DNA of 64,000 nucleotides. It comes from Streptomyces sp. NBC_00250. GTDB lineage: Bacteria > Actinomycetota > Actinomycetes > Streptomycetales > Streptomycetaceae. Made by a program: the position numbers and the translations under genes. Position 1 is the first letter of the stretch; every line of letters starts with the position of its first letter. Where the stretch lies: positions 682,001 to 746,000 of the forward strand of contig NZ_CP108088.1 of assembly GCF_036192275.1 (NCBI RefSeq). The letters run 5' to 3'. Below the pieces are notes generated by a model, which ran no database searches, was not told the DNA's origin, and was given only the letters and a program-made list of their open reading frames with translations. Of this stretch, positions 1-9,086 are shown piece after piece.

Positions 1-1
1 C

Positions 2-217
2 TACCGGCTGGCCGTCGGCACGGCGGGGGCCGTGGCGCAGACGTTCTATCTGGCCGCGTCCGCCCTCTCGCTCGGTGCGGGAGTGGCGCTGGGCTTCGAC
101 AACGTGTCGTTCGTCGAACGGCTCGGCCTGGAAGGCACCGCCGAGGCACCCCTGCTGATCATGCCGCTCGGCAACGAGCGACCCGGCCCCGCCGACTTCC
201 GCCACGAGATCGCCTGA
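2..217 (+). CDS. SagB-type azoline oxidase (C-terminal fragment)
   Basis: The window opens inside this gene; only the last 71 residues are present. The visible part (AVAQTFYLAASALSLGAG, then a PLLIMPLG strand and a short tail) resembles the C-terminus of SagB-like nitroreductase-fold, FMN-dependent dehydrogenases, which oxidise azolines to azoles in RiPP pathways. The FMN-binding N-terminus lies outside the window. It ends 11 nt before the dehydratase gene, so it is probably in the same operon. The family call rests on a short stretch plus the neighbours (split LanB, YcaO), which normally accompany such an oxidase. Confidence 0.75.
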   Translation, partial: YRLAVGTAGAVAQTFYLAASALSLGAGVALGFDNVSFVERLGLEGTAEAPLLIMPLGNERPGPADFRHEIA

Positions 218-228
218 GGGGGCTCACG

Positions 229-3009
229 ATGACCCTGTTGCCCACCACCGACACGGCATGCCCGAGACCGGCCACCTGGGAGGTGGGCCGACGTTTCCTG
301 CTCCGGGCCGCCGGTCTGCCCGTGGAAGCCGTGCACGGGCTGCGCTGCCCGCGTACCCGTGCCTGGGCCGACGAGGTCCTGGCTCGCGAGGAACGCCTCG
401 GCGTCGGCGGTCCTGCCCTGAGCGAGGCGCTGCACGCTCTGGTCGAGGCCGCCGACGCGGTCGGCGCCGACGCCCGCCGCGGCCTGCTCGCGCTGCGTCG
501 CCAGATCTTCAACAACCGGCTGCCCGTCGACCCGGGGGCGGCCGTCCGCCTGGTGACCGGACTCGACGAGTCGGTCGGCGCGCGCGTCTCCGCCTGGCTG
601 AACGACCGTGTCGCGTTCGGTGAACTCCTCGCCAAGGGCCCGGCCCTGATCGATGAGGAACTCGACGCCGCACGCGGCGAGTTGCGTGCCGCACTGGCCC
701 GGGAGCCGCTCCGCAGGGGACTGCTCCTGGCCTCGCCGGTGCTCGACGGCCGGCTCGACGCCTACCTGGGTGACACCCGACCCGACGCGGGCAGGCGGAT
801 GCGCAAGATCGAACGGTCGGCGCTCACGTATCTGTACCGCACGACGTACAAGACCAGCCCGTTCAGCACCTTCACCCCGGTCGCGACCGGCGTCTTCGAC
901 GCCGAGGCGGTCGAGGGCGCCGACCTGCGCATCGGGGAGGAGTGGACGGGGCACGTACGCCTCAACGTCGTCGCCCTCGGGCGGCTGGCCGAGCTGATCC
1001 TCGGCGACCCCGTGCGCCGCCAGGACCTCCCCGTCGCGCTGTCCCCGGGCTGGGGGCGCGACGAGGACCGGATCCGCTACGTGCGGCAGTGGGTGACGAG
1101 CGGTGACGACGACGCTTCCGTCACCTTCGACTCCGTCCGCGACCGGCTGTTCTACCTTCGTGGCAGCGGCACTCTGGAACGGCTGCTCGCGTTCCTCGAC
1201 GGCCGCACGGGACTGCGCCACCGCGATCTGGTCGAGTGGCTCGGGGCCGAGCACGGCGCCGACCCCGCCGAGTGCGAGCGGTACGCCGCCGCGCTGCTCC
1301 AGCTCGGCATGGTCCAAGTGCCGTGTCTACGCACCGATGTGCACTGCCCGGACCCGTTGCGGTCCTTCCAGCGGGCCCTGCGCGAGCTCGCGGCCCCGTG
1401 GGCCGACTCCGTGGCCGACGCCCTGGACGGCCCGGCCGCCTGCCTGGCCGCGTATCCCACGTCCGGTCTCGCCGGACGACGCACCCTGCTGCGGACCTTG
1501 CGTGAGCAACTCTTGGACATACAGAGGGACTTGGGCGCTGAAGAGCCGACGCTTCCTCGGACGCTCCTGTACGAGGACGTCAGCGCGGGTGACGATCTGG
1601 CCTGCGGAGAGGAACTCTGGGCGGGCGCCACAGGACAGGCCCTGCGTGCGGTCGAGGGCGTCCTGCCGATGTTCGACCTCACACTGCCCCACCGCATCAC
1701 CCTGCACGGCTTCTTCCTGGCCCGTTTCGGACGCGGCGGCCGGTGCGACGACCTGCTCGGCCTGGTGCACGACTTCCACGAGGACTTCTTCGACCAGTAC
1801 GTCTCCTTCGCCGCGAAGCGCACACCGTTCGACGAGAGCGGGGAGTACGTCCCCGAGGAGAACTGGCTCGGTCAGCCCGCGCTGCGCGGCCTGGACGGAG
1901 CCCGTCGCCACTTCGTCGCCGGAATGCGGGCGCTGTGGGAGCGCCACGAAGGAGAGGACGAGCTGCGGTTGCCCGCCGACCTCCTCGCCGCGGTGTCGGG
2001 TGAACTGGACCCGCTCGTCGGTGACTTCGTACCGCTGAGCCATCACGTCCAGGTGGCGCTCCCCGCCCCCGGCAGCGACGCGCGACCCCGCGTGGTCCTC
2101 AACCGTTCGTACGGCGGAGTCGCATTCCCGTTCAGCCGCTTCACCCATGTGTACGACGGGGTGACGACGTCCGACGGGGCCCCCGAGGGGACCGGCCTGT
2201 CGGATCGCCTGCGTGCCGAGCTGCGCGCCCGCCGACCGCGGGGGGCGGTGTTCGCCGAGCTGACCGGTGGACCCGTCACCAGCAACCTCAACCTGCACGG
2301 AAGAATAACGGACTATCAGATCGTCTGCCCCGGCGAGACGTCCACGGTTCCGGAGGACGCGAGGCTGCACCTGGACGACCTCTCCCTGGAGCACGACGAG
2401 GAGACCGACCGGCTCGTCCTGCGTTCGCGCCGCCTCGACCGTGAAGTCGTGCCCGTCTATCTCGGGTACCTCGTGCCGGTGGCCCTGCCGGAGATACCAC
2501 GCACCCTGCTGCTCCTGTCACCGAGCTCCATGACACCCACCGACGTGTGGGGTGGCGTTCCGGCGGGCCCTGCTGTCGACGGCGTCACCCGTAGACCGCG
2601 GGTGACGCACGGCGACATCGTGCTGAGCCGCCGCAGCTGGACCGCGGACGCCGCCGTGCTGCCGGTCCGCCGCCCGGGTTCCGACGAGTCGTCGTGGTAC
2701 CTGGAGTGGCGGCGCTGGCAGCGCACCCACGGCCTGCCCGACCAGGTCTTCGCCACGGTGCTGCGCGACGGCCGCCGGGCCCTGGGCGCCAAGCCCGTCC
2801 ACGTGGACTTCGCCAGCCCGCTGTCACTGACCGCTTTCGAGGCCCTGGTGGACCGCGAGCCGGGCTCAGGGGTGGCGCTGCGCGAGATGCTCCCCGCCGA
2901 GAACGCCCTGCATCTGACGTCCGCCGAAGGCCGGCACGTGGCCGAACTGGCCGTGGAGACCTTCACTTCCCGCCACCGCACCGAGGACGGCCCGACATGC
3001 CGGAACTGA
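229..3009 (+). CDS. LanB-type dehydratase, N-terminal (glutamylation) protein
   Basis: A 926-residue protein like the large half of split class I lantibiotic dehydratases (Lant_dehydr_N), as in thiopeptide and goadsporin-type clusters. Such proteins use glutamyl-tRNA to glutamylate Ser/Thr side chains of the precursor before elimination. The KTSPFSTFTPVATG segment near residues 206-220 matches the conserved signature of this half. The start ATG follows a GAGGGGGC purine stretch. The 3' end overlaps the next gene by 13 nt, as expected for two halves of one dehydratase. With a core containing 18 Ser/Thr residues, this enzyme should be central to maturation. The exact modification pattern cannot be read from the sequence. 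Confidence 0.88.
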   Translation: MTLLPTTDTACPRPATWEVGRRFLLRAAGLPVEAVHGLRCPRTRAWADEVLAREERLGVGGPALSEALHALVEAADAVGADARRGLLALRRQIFNNRLPVDPGAAVRLVTGLDESVGARVSAWLNDRVAFGELLAKGPALIDEELDAARGELRAALAREPLRRGLLLASPVLDGRLDAYLGDTRPDAGRRMRKIERSALTYLYRTTYKTSPFSTFTPVATGVFDAEAVEGADLRIGEEWTGHVRLNVVALGRLAELILGDPVRRQDLPVALSPGWGRDEDRIRYVRQWVTSGDDDASVTFDSVRDRLFYLRGSGTLERLLAFLDGRTGLRHRDLVEWLGAEHGADPAECERYAAALLQLGMVQVPCLRTDVHCPDPLRSFQRALRELAAPWADSVADALDGPAACLAAYPTSGLAGRRTLLRTLREQLLDIQRDLGAEEPTLPRTLLYEDVSAGDDLACGEELWAGATGQALRAVEGVLPMFDLTLPHRITLHGFFLARFGRGGRCDDLLGLVHDFHEDFFDQYVSFAAKRTPFDESGEYVPEENWLGQPALRGLDGARRHFVAGMRALWERHEGEDELRLPADLLAAVSGELDPLVGDFVPLSHHVQVALPAPGSDARPRVVLNRSYGGVAFPFSRFTHVYDGVTTSDGAPEGTGLSDRLRAELRARRPRGAVFAELTGGPVTSNLNLHGRITDYQIVCPGETSTVPEDARLHLDDLSLEHDEETDRLVLRSRRLDREVVPVYLGYLVPVALPEIPRTLLLLSPSSMTPTDVWGGVPAGPAVDGVTRRPRVTHGDIVLSRRSWTADAAVLPVRRPGSDESSWYLEWRRWQRTHGLPDQVFATVLRDGRRALGAKPVHVDFASPLSLTAFEALVDREPGSGVALREMLPAENALHLTSAEGRHVAELAVETFTSRHRTEDGPTCRN

Positions 3010-4103
3010 ACTCCCCCAGCCCCGCCCCCCCTTCGTGGATCGCCCTGCACGTCTTCTACGCCGCCAGCCCCCGCCCGATGCTGGTGGACTGCGTCCGGCC
3101 GCTCGTCACCCGGCTCACGGACGAGGGGCTGCTCGCGGGTCACTTCTTCATCAACTACTGGCTGGAGGGTCCCCACGTGCGGCTGCGGCTGCGCCCCACG
3201 AGCCCGGCGGCGGCTCCCGAGGTGAGACGCCGGGCCGAGGAGGCACTCACCGACTTCCTCAAGAGCCGCCCCGCGCTGTACGAGGTCGACTCCGGCTTCC
3301 TCAAGGACTTCTACAACGCCCTGTTCGACATAGAGTTCCCGGGAGAGGACCGGGGGCGGTACATGGGCGAAGACGGCCGGATGAGGCTGCGGCCGAACAA
3401 CAGCTTCAGCGAGGAGCCGTACGCCCCCGAATACGCCAAGTACGGCGGCCCGGCCGGGGTCGAGCTCGCCGAGTGGCACTTCCGCCACTCCAGCGAGCTC
3501 GTCGTCGACGCCTTCCGCACCATGAACCTCCACCTCCGCACCGTGCTGCTCGGCACCTCCGCCCAGCTGATGATGGTGATGGCGAGCTGCTTCCTGCCGG
3601 AGGAGGACCGGCTCGCCGACTACCTGGACGGCTACTACGAGTTCTGGCACCGCGCGTTCCCCGGGACCGGGTTCATCGGCTCGAAGGAGTACGAGCGCAC
3701 CTACACGGAGATGGCGCCCACCCTCGGCCGCCGGTTCGCCGCGGTCCGGGCCGCGGTGGCGAGCGGGGAGCTGGAACGGCTTCCCTCGTTCCTGCGGGGA
3801 TGGGCGGAGCACTGCCTGGAACTGCGGGGCCGAATAGAGAAGTCGGCCACCGGCGGTGAGCTCGTCTTCCCGCTCCGGGACGGTCCCGCCCGCGAAGACA
3901 CCGGGCAGCTGCGCGAGGAACCGGCGGACACGGTCCCGATGGCCCCCCTCACCCATGTGCCCGCGGTACTCCCCCGGCTGCTGTCCCCGTACATGCACAT
4001 GACCAACAACCGGCTGCATGTGACCATCCGCGACGAGGCCTATCTGTCCTTCGTCCTCGGCCAGGTCCTCAGGGACCCGCACGTCCGGGCGACGAACGCG
4101 TGA
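2997..4103 (+). CDS. Thiopeptide-type elimination protein (SpaB C-terminal domain)
   Basis: A 368-residue protein matching the small half of split LanB dehydratases (Lant_dehydr_C, thiopeptide-type bacteriocin biosynthesis domain). The N-terminal WIALHVFYAAS strand and the NYWLEGPHVRLRL motif near residues 50-62 are typical. It should remove glutamate from glutamylated Ser/Thr to give dehydroalanine or dehydrobutyrine. The same fold is also used by thiopeptide pyridine synthases, so a cycloaddition role is an alternative. Only one copy lies in the window, and a second would have to be to the left for a true thiopeptide. I chose the ATG overlapping the end of the upstream gene because the protein similarity begins there. 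Confidence 0.85.
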   Translation: MPELNSPSPAPPSWIALHVFYAASPRPMLVDCVRPLVTRLTDEGLLAGHFFINYWLEGPHVRLRLRPTSPAAAPEVRRRAEEALTDFLKSRPALYEVDSGFLKDFYNALFDIEFPGEDRGRYMGEDGRMRLRPNNSFSEEPYAPEYAKYGGPAGVELAEWHFRHSSELVVDAFRTMNLHLRTVLLGTSAQLMMVMASCFLPEEDRLADYLDGYYEFWHRAFPGTGFIGSKEYERTYTEMAPTLGRRFAAVRAAVASGELERLPSFLRGWAEHCLELRGRIEKSATGGELVFPLRDGPAREDTGQLREEPADTVPMAPLTHVPAVLPRLLSPYMHMTNNRLHVTIRDEAYLSFVLGQVLRDPHVRATNA

Positions 4104-5203
4104 CGGCCACCTCCGCGCGGGCCTATCGCCCCGCCCTCCGGCCGGGCGTGCTCCTCAGCCCGCCCCTCCTGCGCGGTCCCCGGACCGTGCACCTCGTCAA
4201 ACACCCTTCCACCGGGGCCTCGTTCGAGATCGGGGCCAAGGAGCACTTCCTCATCTCGCGCCTCGACGGAACACGGAACCTCGACGACCTGGCGCCCGCG
4301 TACGCGGAACGGTTCGGCCGTCGGCTCGGCGAGGAGCACTGGAACCGGCTCCTCGGCCTCCTCGGCGCCCGGGGCCTCCTCGTCGGCGCCCCCGATCCGG
4401 CCGCCCCGGATCCCGCCCCGCGGCAGCCCAACTCCCTCTGGCGCGGCACCCGGCCCATGGTCGCGGATGCCGACGCGACCACCGCGAGACTCCACCACGT
4501 CGTCCGCCCCCTCCTCCACCCGATCCTCCAACTCCCCCTCCTCGCCGCCGCCTTCGTCCTCATCGGCATGCTCGCCTGGCGTTCGGGCGCGCTGATCGAC
4601 GGCACGGCCGAGCTGGTCCGGCAACCGTTCGCCCTGGCGGGCGTCGCCCTGTTCCTCTGGGCGAGCATCACCCTCCACGAGCTGGCCCACGGCGTCGCCG
4701 CCCAGCACTACGGGGGGCACGTCGCCGAGATCGGCCTTCGCTGGCGCTTCCCCGCCGCGCTCCTCTACTGCACGGTCGACAACTACCTGTTCCTGTCGGG
4801 CCGGAGGGCCAAGCTGGTCATCGCCGGGGCCGGCGCGTACCTCAACATGGTGCTCCTCCTGCCTTTCGGCCTCTGGTGGTTCCTGCTCCCCGCCGCCGCG
4901 CCGGAACGCTCCCCGCTCGCCGGTCTGCTGGTGCTCGGCACGATCCAGGCGCTGAGCAATCTCGTACCGCTGCCGCCGCTCGACGGGTACCGGATGCTCG
5001 GACACGCCCTCGGAACGGCCCACCTCGCCCCCGAGACCCGGAAGTATCTGGCGCTGCGCCGGAGCACCGGTGGGGCCGAGGCCCTGGCCGGCTATTCGCC
5101 ACGGGCCCGGCGGATCTACACGGCGTACGCGATCGGCTCGACCGTCCTGGTCCTCCTCGCCGCGGCGGCCACCGTCACGTTCCTGCTCCACCTGCTCGGC
5201 TGA
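4100..5203 (+). CDS. M50 site-2-type metalloprotease with PqqD-like N-terminal domain
   Basis: A 367-residue membrane protein starting with GTG in a 4-nt GTGA overlap with the upstream stop, which implies translational coupling. Residues of roughly 30-110 (FEIGAKEHFLISRLDG, then LLGLLGARGLL) look like the PqqD/RRE winged-helix fold that binds RiPP leader peptides. Hydrophobic helices follow, with the zinc motif HELAH at 193-197 and a second motif LPPLDGY around Asp295, the M50 (site-2 protease) arrangement. In this operon the likely roles are leader removal or membrane-associated processing, or self-protection. The PqqD-like call is from pattern reading only. Confidence 0.8.
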   Translation: MTATSARAYRPALRPGVLLSPPLLRGPRTVHLVKHPSTGASFEIGAKEHFLISRLDGTRNLDDLAPAYAERFGRRLGEEHWNRLLGLLGARGLLVGAPDPAAPDPAPRQPNSLWRGTRPMVADADATTARLHHVVRPLLHPILQLPLLAAAFVLIGMLAWRSGALIDGTAELVRQPFALAGVALFLWASITLHELAHGVAAQHYGGHVAEIGLRWRFPAALLYCTVDNYLFLSGRRAKLVIAGAGAYLNMVLLLPFGLWWFLLPAAAPERSPLAGLLVLGTIQALSNLVPLPPLDGYRMLGHALGTAHLAPETRKYLALRRSTGGAEALAGYSPRARRIYTAYAIGSTVLVLLAAAATVTFLLHLLG

Positions 5204-5272
5204 GCGGGCCGACCGCCGGCACCCCGCACCCCGCCCCGACGACTCCTCCGACCACAAGGATCCACGCACCAC

Positions 5273-6262
5273 ATGAGTGAGGTACAGGCCATGTCAACCA
5301 CATCCGCCGCGGGCGGTTCGCCGACCCCCGCCGTCCAGGTCCAGGGAGTCTCCAAGCGGTACGGGGACCGACAGGCGGTGGACGCCGTCTCCCTGGAGAT
5401 CCACCGGGGCGAGTTCTTCGGTCTCCTCGGCCCCAACGGTGCGGGCAAGTCCACCCTGATCGAGATCATGGAGGGACTGCGCCGGGCCGACGCCGGCACG
5501 GTCGCCGTCTTCGGGGAGTCGCCCTGGCCCCGCAACACCGCGCTGCTTCCCCGCCTCGGTGTGCAGACCCAGAGTTCGGCGTTCTTCGTGCGGCAGACCG
5601 CGGGCGAGCATCTGCGGACCGTCGCCGCGCTCTACGGAGCCCCCCGGAGCGCCGTCGACGCCACCCTGGAGTCCGTGGGCCTCACCGAGCAGCGGGGCGT
5701 CCAGGTCGAGAACCTCTCCGGTGGCCAGCGGCAGCGGCTCGCGATCGCCTCCGCGCTCGTCCACGGCCCCGAGCTGATCTTCCTCGACGAGCCGACCGCC
5801 GCCCTCGACCCGCAGGCGCGCCGTGCGCTGTGGGAGGTGCTGCGCGGCCTGAAGGCGGAGGGGCGCACCATCGTGCACACCACCCACCACCTCGACGAGG
5901 CGGAAGCGCTCTGCGACCGGATCGCCATCCTGGTGGACGGCCGGATCGCCGTCATCGACTCGCCGCACAACCTGGTCGGCGCGTCGCGGGCGCCGAGCCG
6001 TCTGCTGCTTCCGCTGGGCCGCCTCGACGAGGGACGGGCCGCGGCGATCGAGGGCGTCGAACGGGTCAGTGTCGAGGGCGGCTCGCTCGTCCTGGAGACC
6101 CACGCGTCCGGCCGCGTCCTCTCCGCCGTGGACAAGCTCGTGGGTCTCGACGGCGTCCAGACCCGCTCCGCCAGCCTTGAGGACGTCTACCTCGACCTGA
6201 CCGCCCGCTTCGCCGGTGCCGGCAGGTCCGCCCACCCGCACGCCGAGACCACGGAGTCCTGA
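5273..6262 (+). CDS. ABC transporter ATP-binding protein (RiPP export or immunity)
   Basis: A 329-residue ATPase with Walker A GPNGAGKST near residue 55, signature LSGGQRQR, Walker B LIFLDEPTAALDP and a switch His in the TTHHLDEAEALCD region. This is the DrrA/CcmA-like layout of drug and peptide exporters that pair with ABC-2 permeases. The gene begins with ATG 69 nt after the M50 gene. A second in-frame ATG lies six codons downstream and could be the real start. The permease follows after 2 nt. Export of the mature peptide, or immunity to it, is the inferred job. Confidence 0.9.
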   Translation: MSEVQAMSTTSAAGGSPTPAVQVQGVSKRYGDRQAVDAVSLEIHRGEFFGLLGPNGAGKSTLIEIMEGLRRADAGTVAVFGESPWPRNTALLPRLGVQTQSSAFFVRQTAGEHLRTVAALYGAPRSAVDATLESVGLTEQRGVQVENLSGGQRQRLAIASALVHGPELIFLDEPTAALDPQARRALWEVLRGLKAEGRTIVHTTHHLDEAEALCDRIAILVDGRIAVIDSPHNLVGASRAPSRLLLPLGRLDEGRAAAIEGVERVSVEGGSLVLETHASGRVLSAVDKLVGLDGVQTRSASLEDVYLDLTARFAGAGRSAHPHAETTES

Positions 6263-6264
6263 CC

Positions 6265-7020
6265 ATGAGCGCCTACGCCGCACTGACCGGGGCGGGCTAC
6301 CGGGCCCAGGTCCGTGACAAGACCACCCTGTTCTTCACGTTCGCCTTCCCCCTCCTCTTCCTCGTCGTCTTCGGGCTGATCTTCCGCGGACAGGCCGTGG
6401 AGGAGAGCGGCCTGTCCTACCTCTCGTACACCGCTTCCGGCGTCCTGTCCTGGGGTGTGGCGAACGCGGCCGTGTTCGGCATCGCGTTCACCCTCATGCA
6501 GTGGCGCACCGACGACATCCTGCGGCTGATCCGGATGTCCCCGGCCCCGCTCTCCGCCGTCATCGGCTCCCGCTACGCGATCGCCCTGGTCGTCGGCGCC
6601 GTGCAGTCGCTGCTCTTCGTCGGGGTCGCGATGCTGCCGGTGTTCGGCCTCGAACCGGCCTCGGGCTGGCCGCTGTTGATCCCGGTTCTCCTTCTGGGCA
6701 TCACCACCTTCCTCCTGCTCGGGGTGATCATCGGGTCGTTCGCCAACACCCCTGAGTCGGTCGCGGCCGTCGCCAACTTCCTGATGCTGCCCATGGCGTT
6801 CCTGTCCGGGTCCTTCTTCCCGCTCGACTCGATGCCGTCCTGGCTGCAGAAGGTCTCCCTGGCCATGCCGCTGCGTTATCTCAACGACGCCGTGTCCCAC
6901 GCGCTCGCCGGCCGCGGCGACTCCTCCGACGTGTGGGTGGGATGCGTCGGACTCCTCGTGTTCGCCCTGGTCTTCGGCGCGGTCGCGGTGAAGACCTTCC
7001 GTTGGACCAGGTCGTCGTGA
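6265..7020 (+). CDS. ABC-2 type transporter permease
   Basis: A 251-residue protein with about six hydrophobic segments and the ABC-2 permease pattern: an N-terminal RAQVRDKTTLFFTFAFPLLF helix and a late segment FLSGSFFPLDSMPSWLQ followed by PLRYLNDAV. It forms the membrane part of the exporter with the ATPase just upstream. Its TGA overlaps the GTG of the YcaO gene (GTGA), so exporter and cyclodehydratase are translationally coupled. The transported substrate is inferred from context only. Confidence 0.88.
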   Translation: MSAYAALTGAGYRAQVRDKTTLFFTFAFPLLFLVVFGLIFRGQAVEESGLSYLSYTASGVLSWGVANAAVFGIAFTLMQWRTDDILRLIRMSPAPLSAVIGSRYAIALVVGAVQSLLFVGVAMLPVFGLEPASGWPLLIPVLLLGITTFLLLGVIIGSFANTPESVAAVANFLMLPMAFLSGSFFPLDSMPSWLQKVSLAMPLRYLNDAVSHALAGRGDSSDVWVGCVGLLVFALVFGAVAVKTFRWTRSS

Positions 7021-8990
7021 GCGCGGCCGGGAACACCCTCGGCGGGACCGCGCCGCCCCTGCCGCTGCCGCTGGACGAGGCACGGGCAGGGCTCCGGGCC
7101 GCGCTCGCCCGGCGCCTCGGCCGGGACGTCCCCGTCGTCGCGGTCGGCGTCACGGACGCCGCCGCCCCGCTCGGCGGCCGGGGAGCCCCGGATCCGTGGG
7201 CGGCCGAGCGTGCCGACGCCCGCGTCCACCTCACGGCCTCCGCGGTCCTCGTGGGTCCCTGGGGCGGCGACGGGTCCGCGCCCGCCTGCGGACGCTGTCT
7301 GGCCCTGCGCTGGCAGCGGTTACGCAGCCGCAGCGAGCGCGACGCGCTGGAGACCGGCGGTCCGGAAGGGCCCCGCCCGGCGGGGGTCTGGCCCCTGCTC
7401 ACCGACCATGTGTACGACGCGGTCGCGGCTCTCCACCAGGCGGTGCTCGACGGCCCGGGCGCCGAGTCCGCTGCGTCGGACCCCGCCGATCGGGCGCTGC
7501 CCCAGGTGTCCCGGCTCGACCTGACGACGCTCGCGGTCCGCACGTACCCCCTGCTCGCCGATCCGCTCTGCCCCGACTGCGCCCCGGACGCCGTCCCGGC
7601 CGAGCCCCGCTCGATGGAACTCACCGAGCGGCCCAAACCCGACCCGGGTACGTACCGGCTGCGTCCGGCGTCCTCGTACGCCCTCCCGCGGGAGGCCCTC
7701 GCCAATCCGGTCTGCGGTGCGCTCGGCGGCGGCACCTGGATCAGCGTCACCTCGCCGACGACGGCGCCGGTCGCCGGGAGCGTCTTCGTCCGCGGTTACG
7801 CCGGTCTCAACGACGTCACCTGGAGCGGCCAGGAGAACACCTTCTCCACCAGCCGCACGCTGGCGTTCCTGGAGGGCCTGGAACGGTACGCCGGAACCCA
7901 TCGGCGCAGCCGGCGCACCCCCGTGACCGGCTCCTGGAACGAGTTCCGGGAGCACGCCGTCGATCCTGCCTCGTGCGGTTTCTACGATCCACGCACATAC
8001 CGCGACGACCCGCTGGTCGACCCGTTCGACCCGGACCGTGCGATTCCCTGGGAGTGGGGCTGGTCGCTCCGCGACGAGCGCCCCGTCCTGGTCCCCTCCC
8101 GGCTCGTGTACTACAGCGCCGGTCTCGCGGCCGACAACTTCGTCTTCGAGTGCTCGAACGGCTGCGCCATCGGCGGCTGCCTCGAAGAGGCCGTTCTGGG
8201 CGGGCTGCTCGAACTCGTTGAGCGCGACGCGTTCCTGAACGCCTGGTACGGGGACGCCCGGCTCACCGAGATCGACCTGGCCACCGTCGGCGGGCGGACG
8301 GCCGCCGTCATGGCGGAACGCGCCGCGCTCCAGGGGTACGACGTCCACGTCCTGGACAACCGCATCGACCTGCCCGTGCCCGTGGTCACCGCGGTGGCCG
8401 TACGCCGGGACGGAGGCCCGGGCACCCTCTCGTTCGCGGCGGCGGCCTCGCTCGACCCCCGGTCCGCCGTGGAGGGCGCGCTGTCCGAGGTGCTCACCTA
8501 CATCCCGCACCTCTCCCGCCAGACCGAGGAGCGGAAGGCCGAACTGGAGGCCATGGCGGAGGAGTTCGGCCTCGTCCGCCATCTGAAGGACCACGCCCAG
8601 CTGTACGGGCTGCCGCGGATGGCGGTGCACGCCCGGGGCTATCTGGAGCCCCTGGCGGTACGTCCCTTCGCCGAGGTCTACCGGGACTGGGAGTCGACCG
8701 GGCGGCCCCGGACGGACGATCTCCGGGACGACGTCCGGGCCGTGACCGACATGCTCGCGGGGGCCGGCCACGACGTGATCGTCGTCGACCAGACCACCCC
8801 CGAGCAGGAGCGGATGGGGCTGTGCACGGTGAGCACCCTCGTACCGGGTCTGCTGCCGATCGACTTCGGCTGGAACCGGCAGCGGGCACCGCTGCTGCCC
8901 CGGCTGCGGACGGCCCTGCGCCGGGGCGGCCACCGGGCGACGGATCTGACCGACGCCGAGATCCGCATGGTCCCGCACCCGTTCCCGTAG
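7017..8990 (+). CDS. YcaO cyclodehydratase fused to partner (TOMM) domain
   Basis: A 657-residue protein that should convert Cys (possibly Ser/Thr) of the precursor to azolines with ATP. Residues 1 to about 230 look like the zinc-binding, E1-like partner region of TOMM cyclodehydratases: C91-x2-C94 and C185-x2-C188 form a candidate structural zinc site. From about 240 a YcaO domain follows, with SNGCAIGGCLEEAVLGGLLELVERD-type sequence (ATP-binding region), and the protein ends in PHPFP, the C-terminal proline motif typical of azoline-forming YcaO enzymes. The start is the GTG overlapping the permease stop. With only two Cys in the core, few thiazoles are expected. Confidence 0.88.
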   Translation: MSAAGNTLGGTAPPLPLPLDEARAGLRAALARRLGRDVPVVAVGVTDAAAPLGGRGAPDPWAAERADARVHLTASAVLVGPWGGDGSAPACGRCLALRWQRLRSRSERDALETGGPEGPRPAGVWPLLTDHVYDAVAALHQAVLDGPGAESAASDPADRALPQVSRLDLTTLAVRTYPLLADPLCPDCAPDAVPAEPRSMELTERPKPDPGTYRLRPASSYALPREALANPVCGALGGGTWISVTSPTTAPVAGSVFVRGYAGLNDVTWSGQENTFSTSRTLAFLEGLERYAGTHRRSRRTPVTGSWNEFREHAVDPASCGFYDPRTYRDDPLVDPFDPDRAIPWEWGWSLRDERPVLVPSRLVYYSAGLAADNFVFECSNGCAIGGCLEEAVLGGLLELVERDAFLNAWYGDARLTEIDLATVGGRTAAVMAERAALQGYDVHVLDNRIDLPVPVVTAVAVRRDGGPGTLSFAAAASLDPRSAVEGALSEVLTYIPHLSRQTEERKAELEAMAEEFGLVRHLKDHAQLYGLPRMAVHARGYLEPLAVRPFAEVYRDWESTGRPRTDDLRDDVRAVTDMLAGAGHDVIVVDQTTPEQERMGLCTVSTLVPGLLPIDFGWNRQRAPLLPRLRTALRRGGHRATDLTDAEIRMVPHPFP

Positions 8991-9019
8991 CCGAAGGCCG
9001 TGAAGCGGCGGAACGGAAG

Positions 9020-9052
9020 GCGCCCGGTGTCCGAGGAGCGGACACCGGGCGC
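9020..9052. terminator. Bidirectional hairpin terminator
   Basis: A perfect 13-bp stem (GCGCCCGGTGTCC and its complement) with a 7-nt loop lies between the converging YcaO gene and precursor gene. No T-run is present, as is common in Streptomyces. It probably ends transcription from both sides. Confidence 0.75.
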
Positions 9053-9086
9053 GCCTCCGGCCGCGATCCGGCCGGTGGGACGTCGA

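Noticed and set aside
2457..4082. 541-residue open frame on - opposite the dehydratase genes
   Set aside because: Runs antisense through the end of one well-supported gene and the whole of another; composition is that of a shadow frame.
4040..5272. 410-residue open frame on - opposite the M50 protease
   Set aside because: Charged, repetitive Glu/Arg/Gly sequence typical of the complementary frame of a high-GC gene; the + strand has clear protease motifs.
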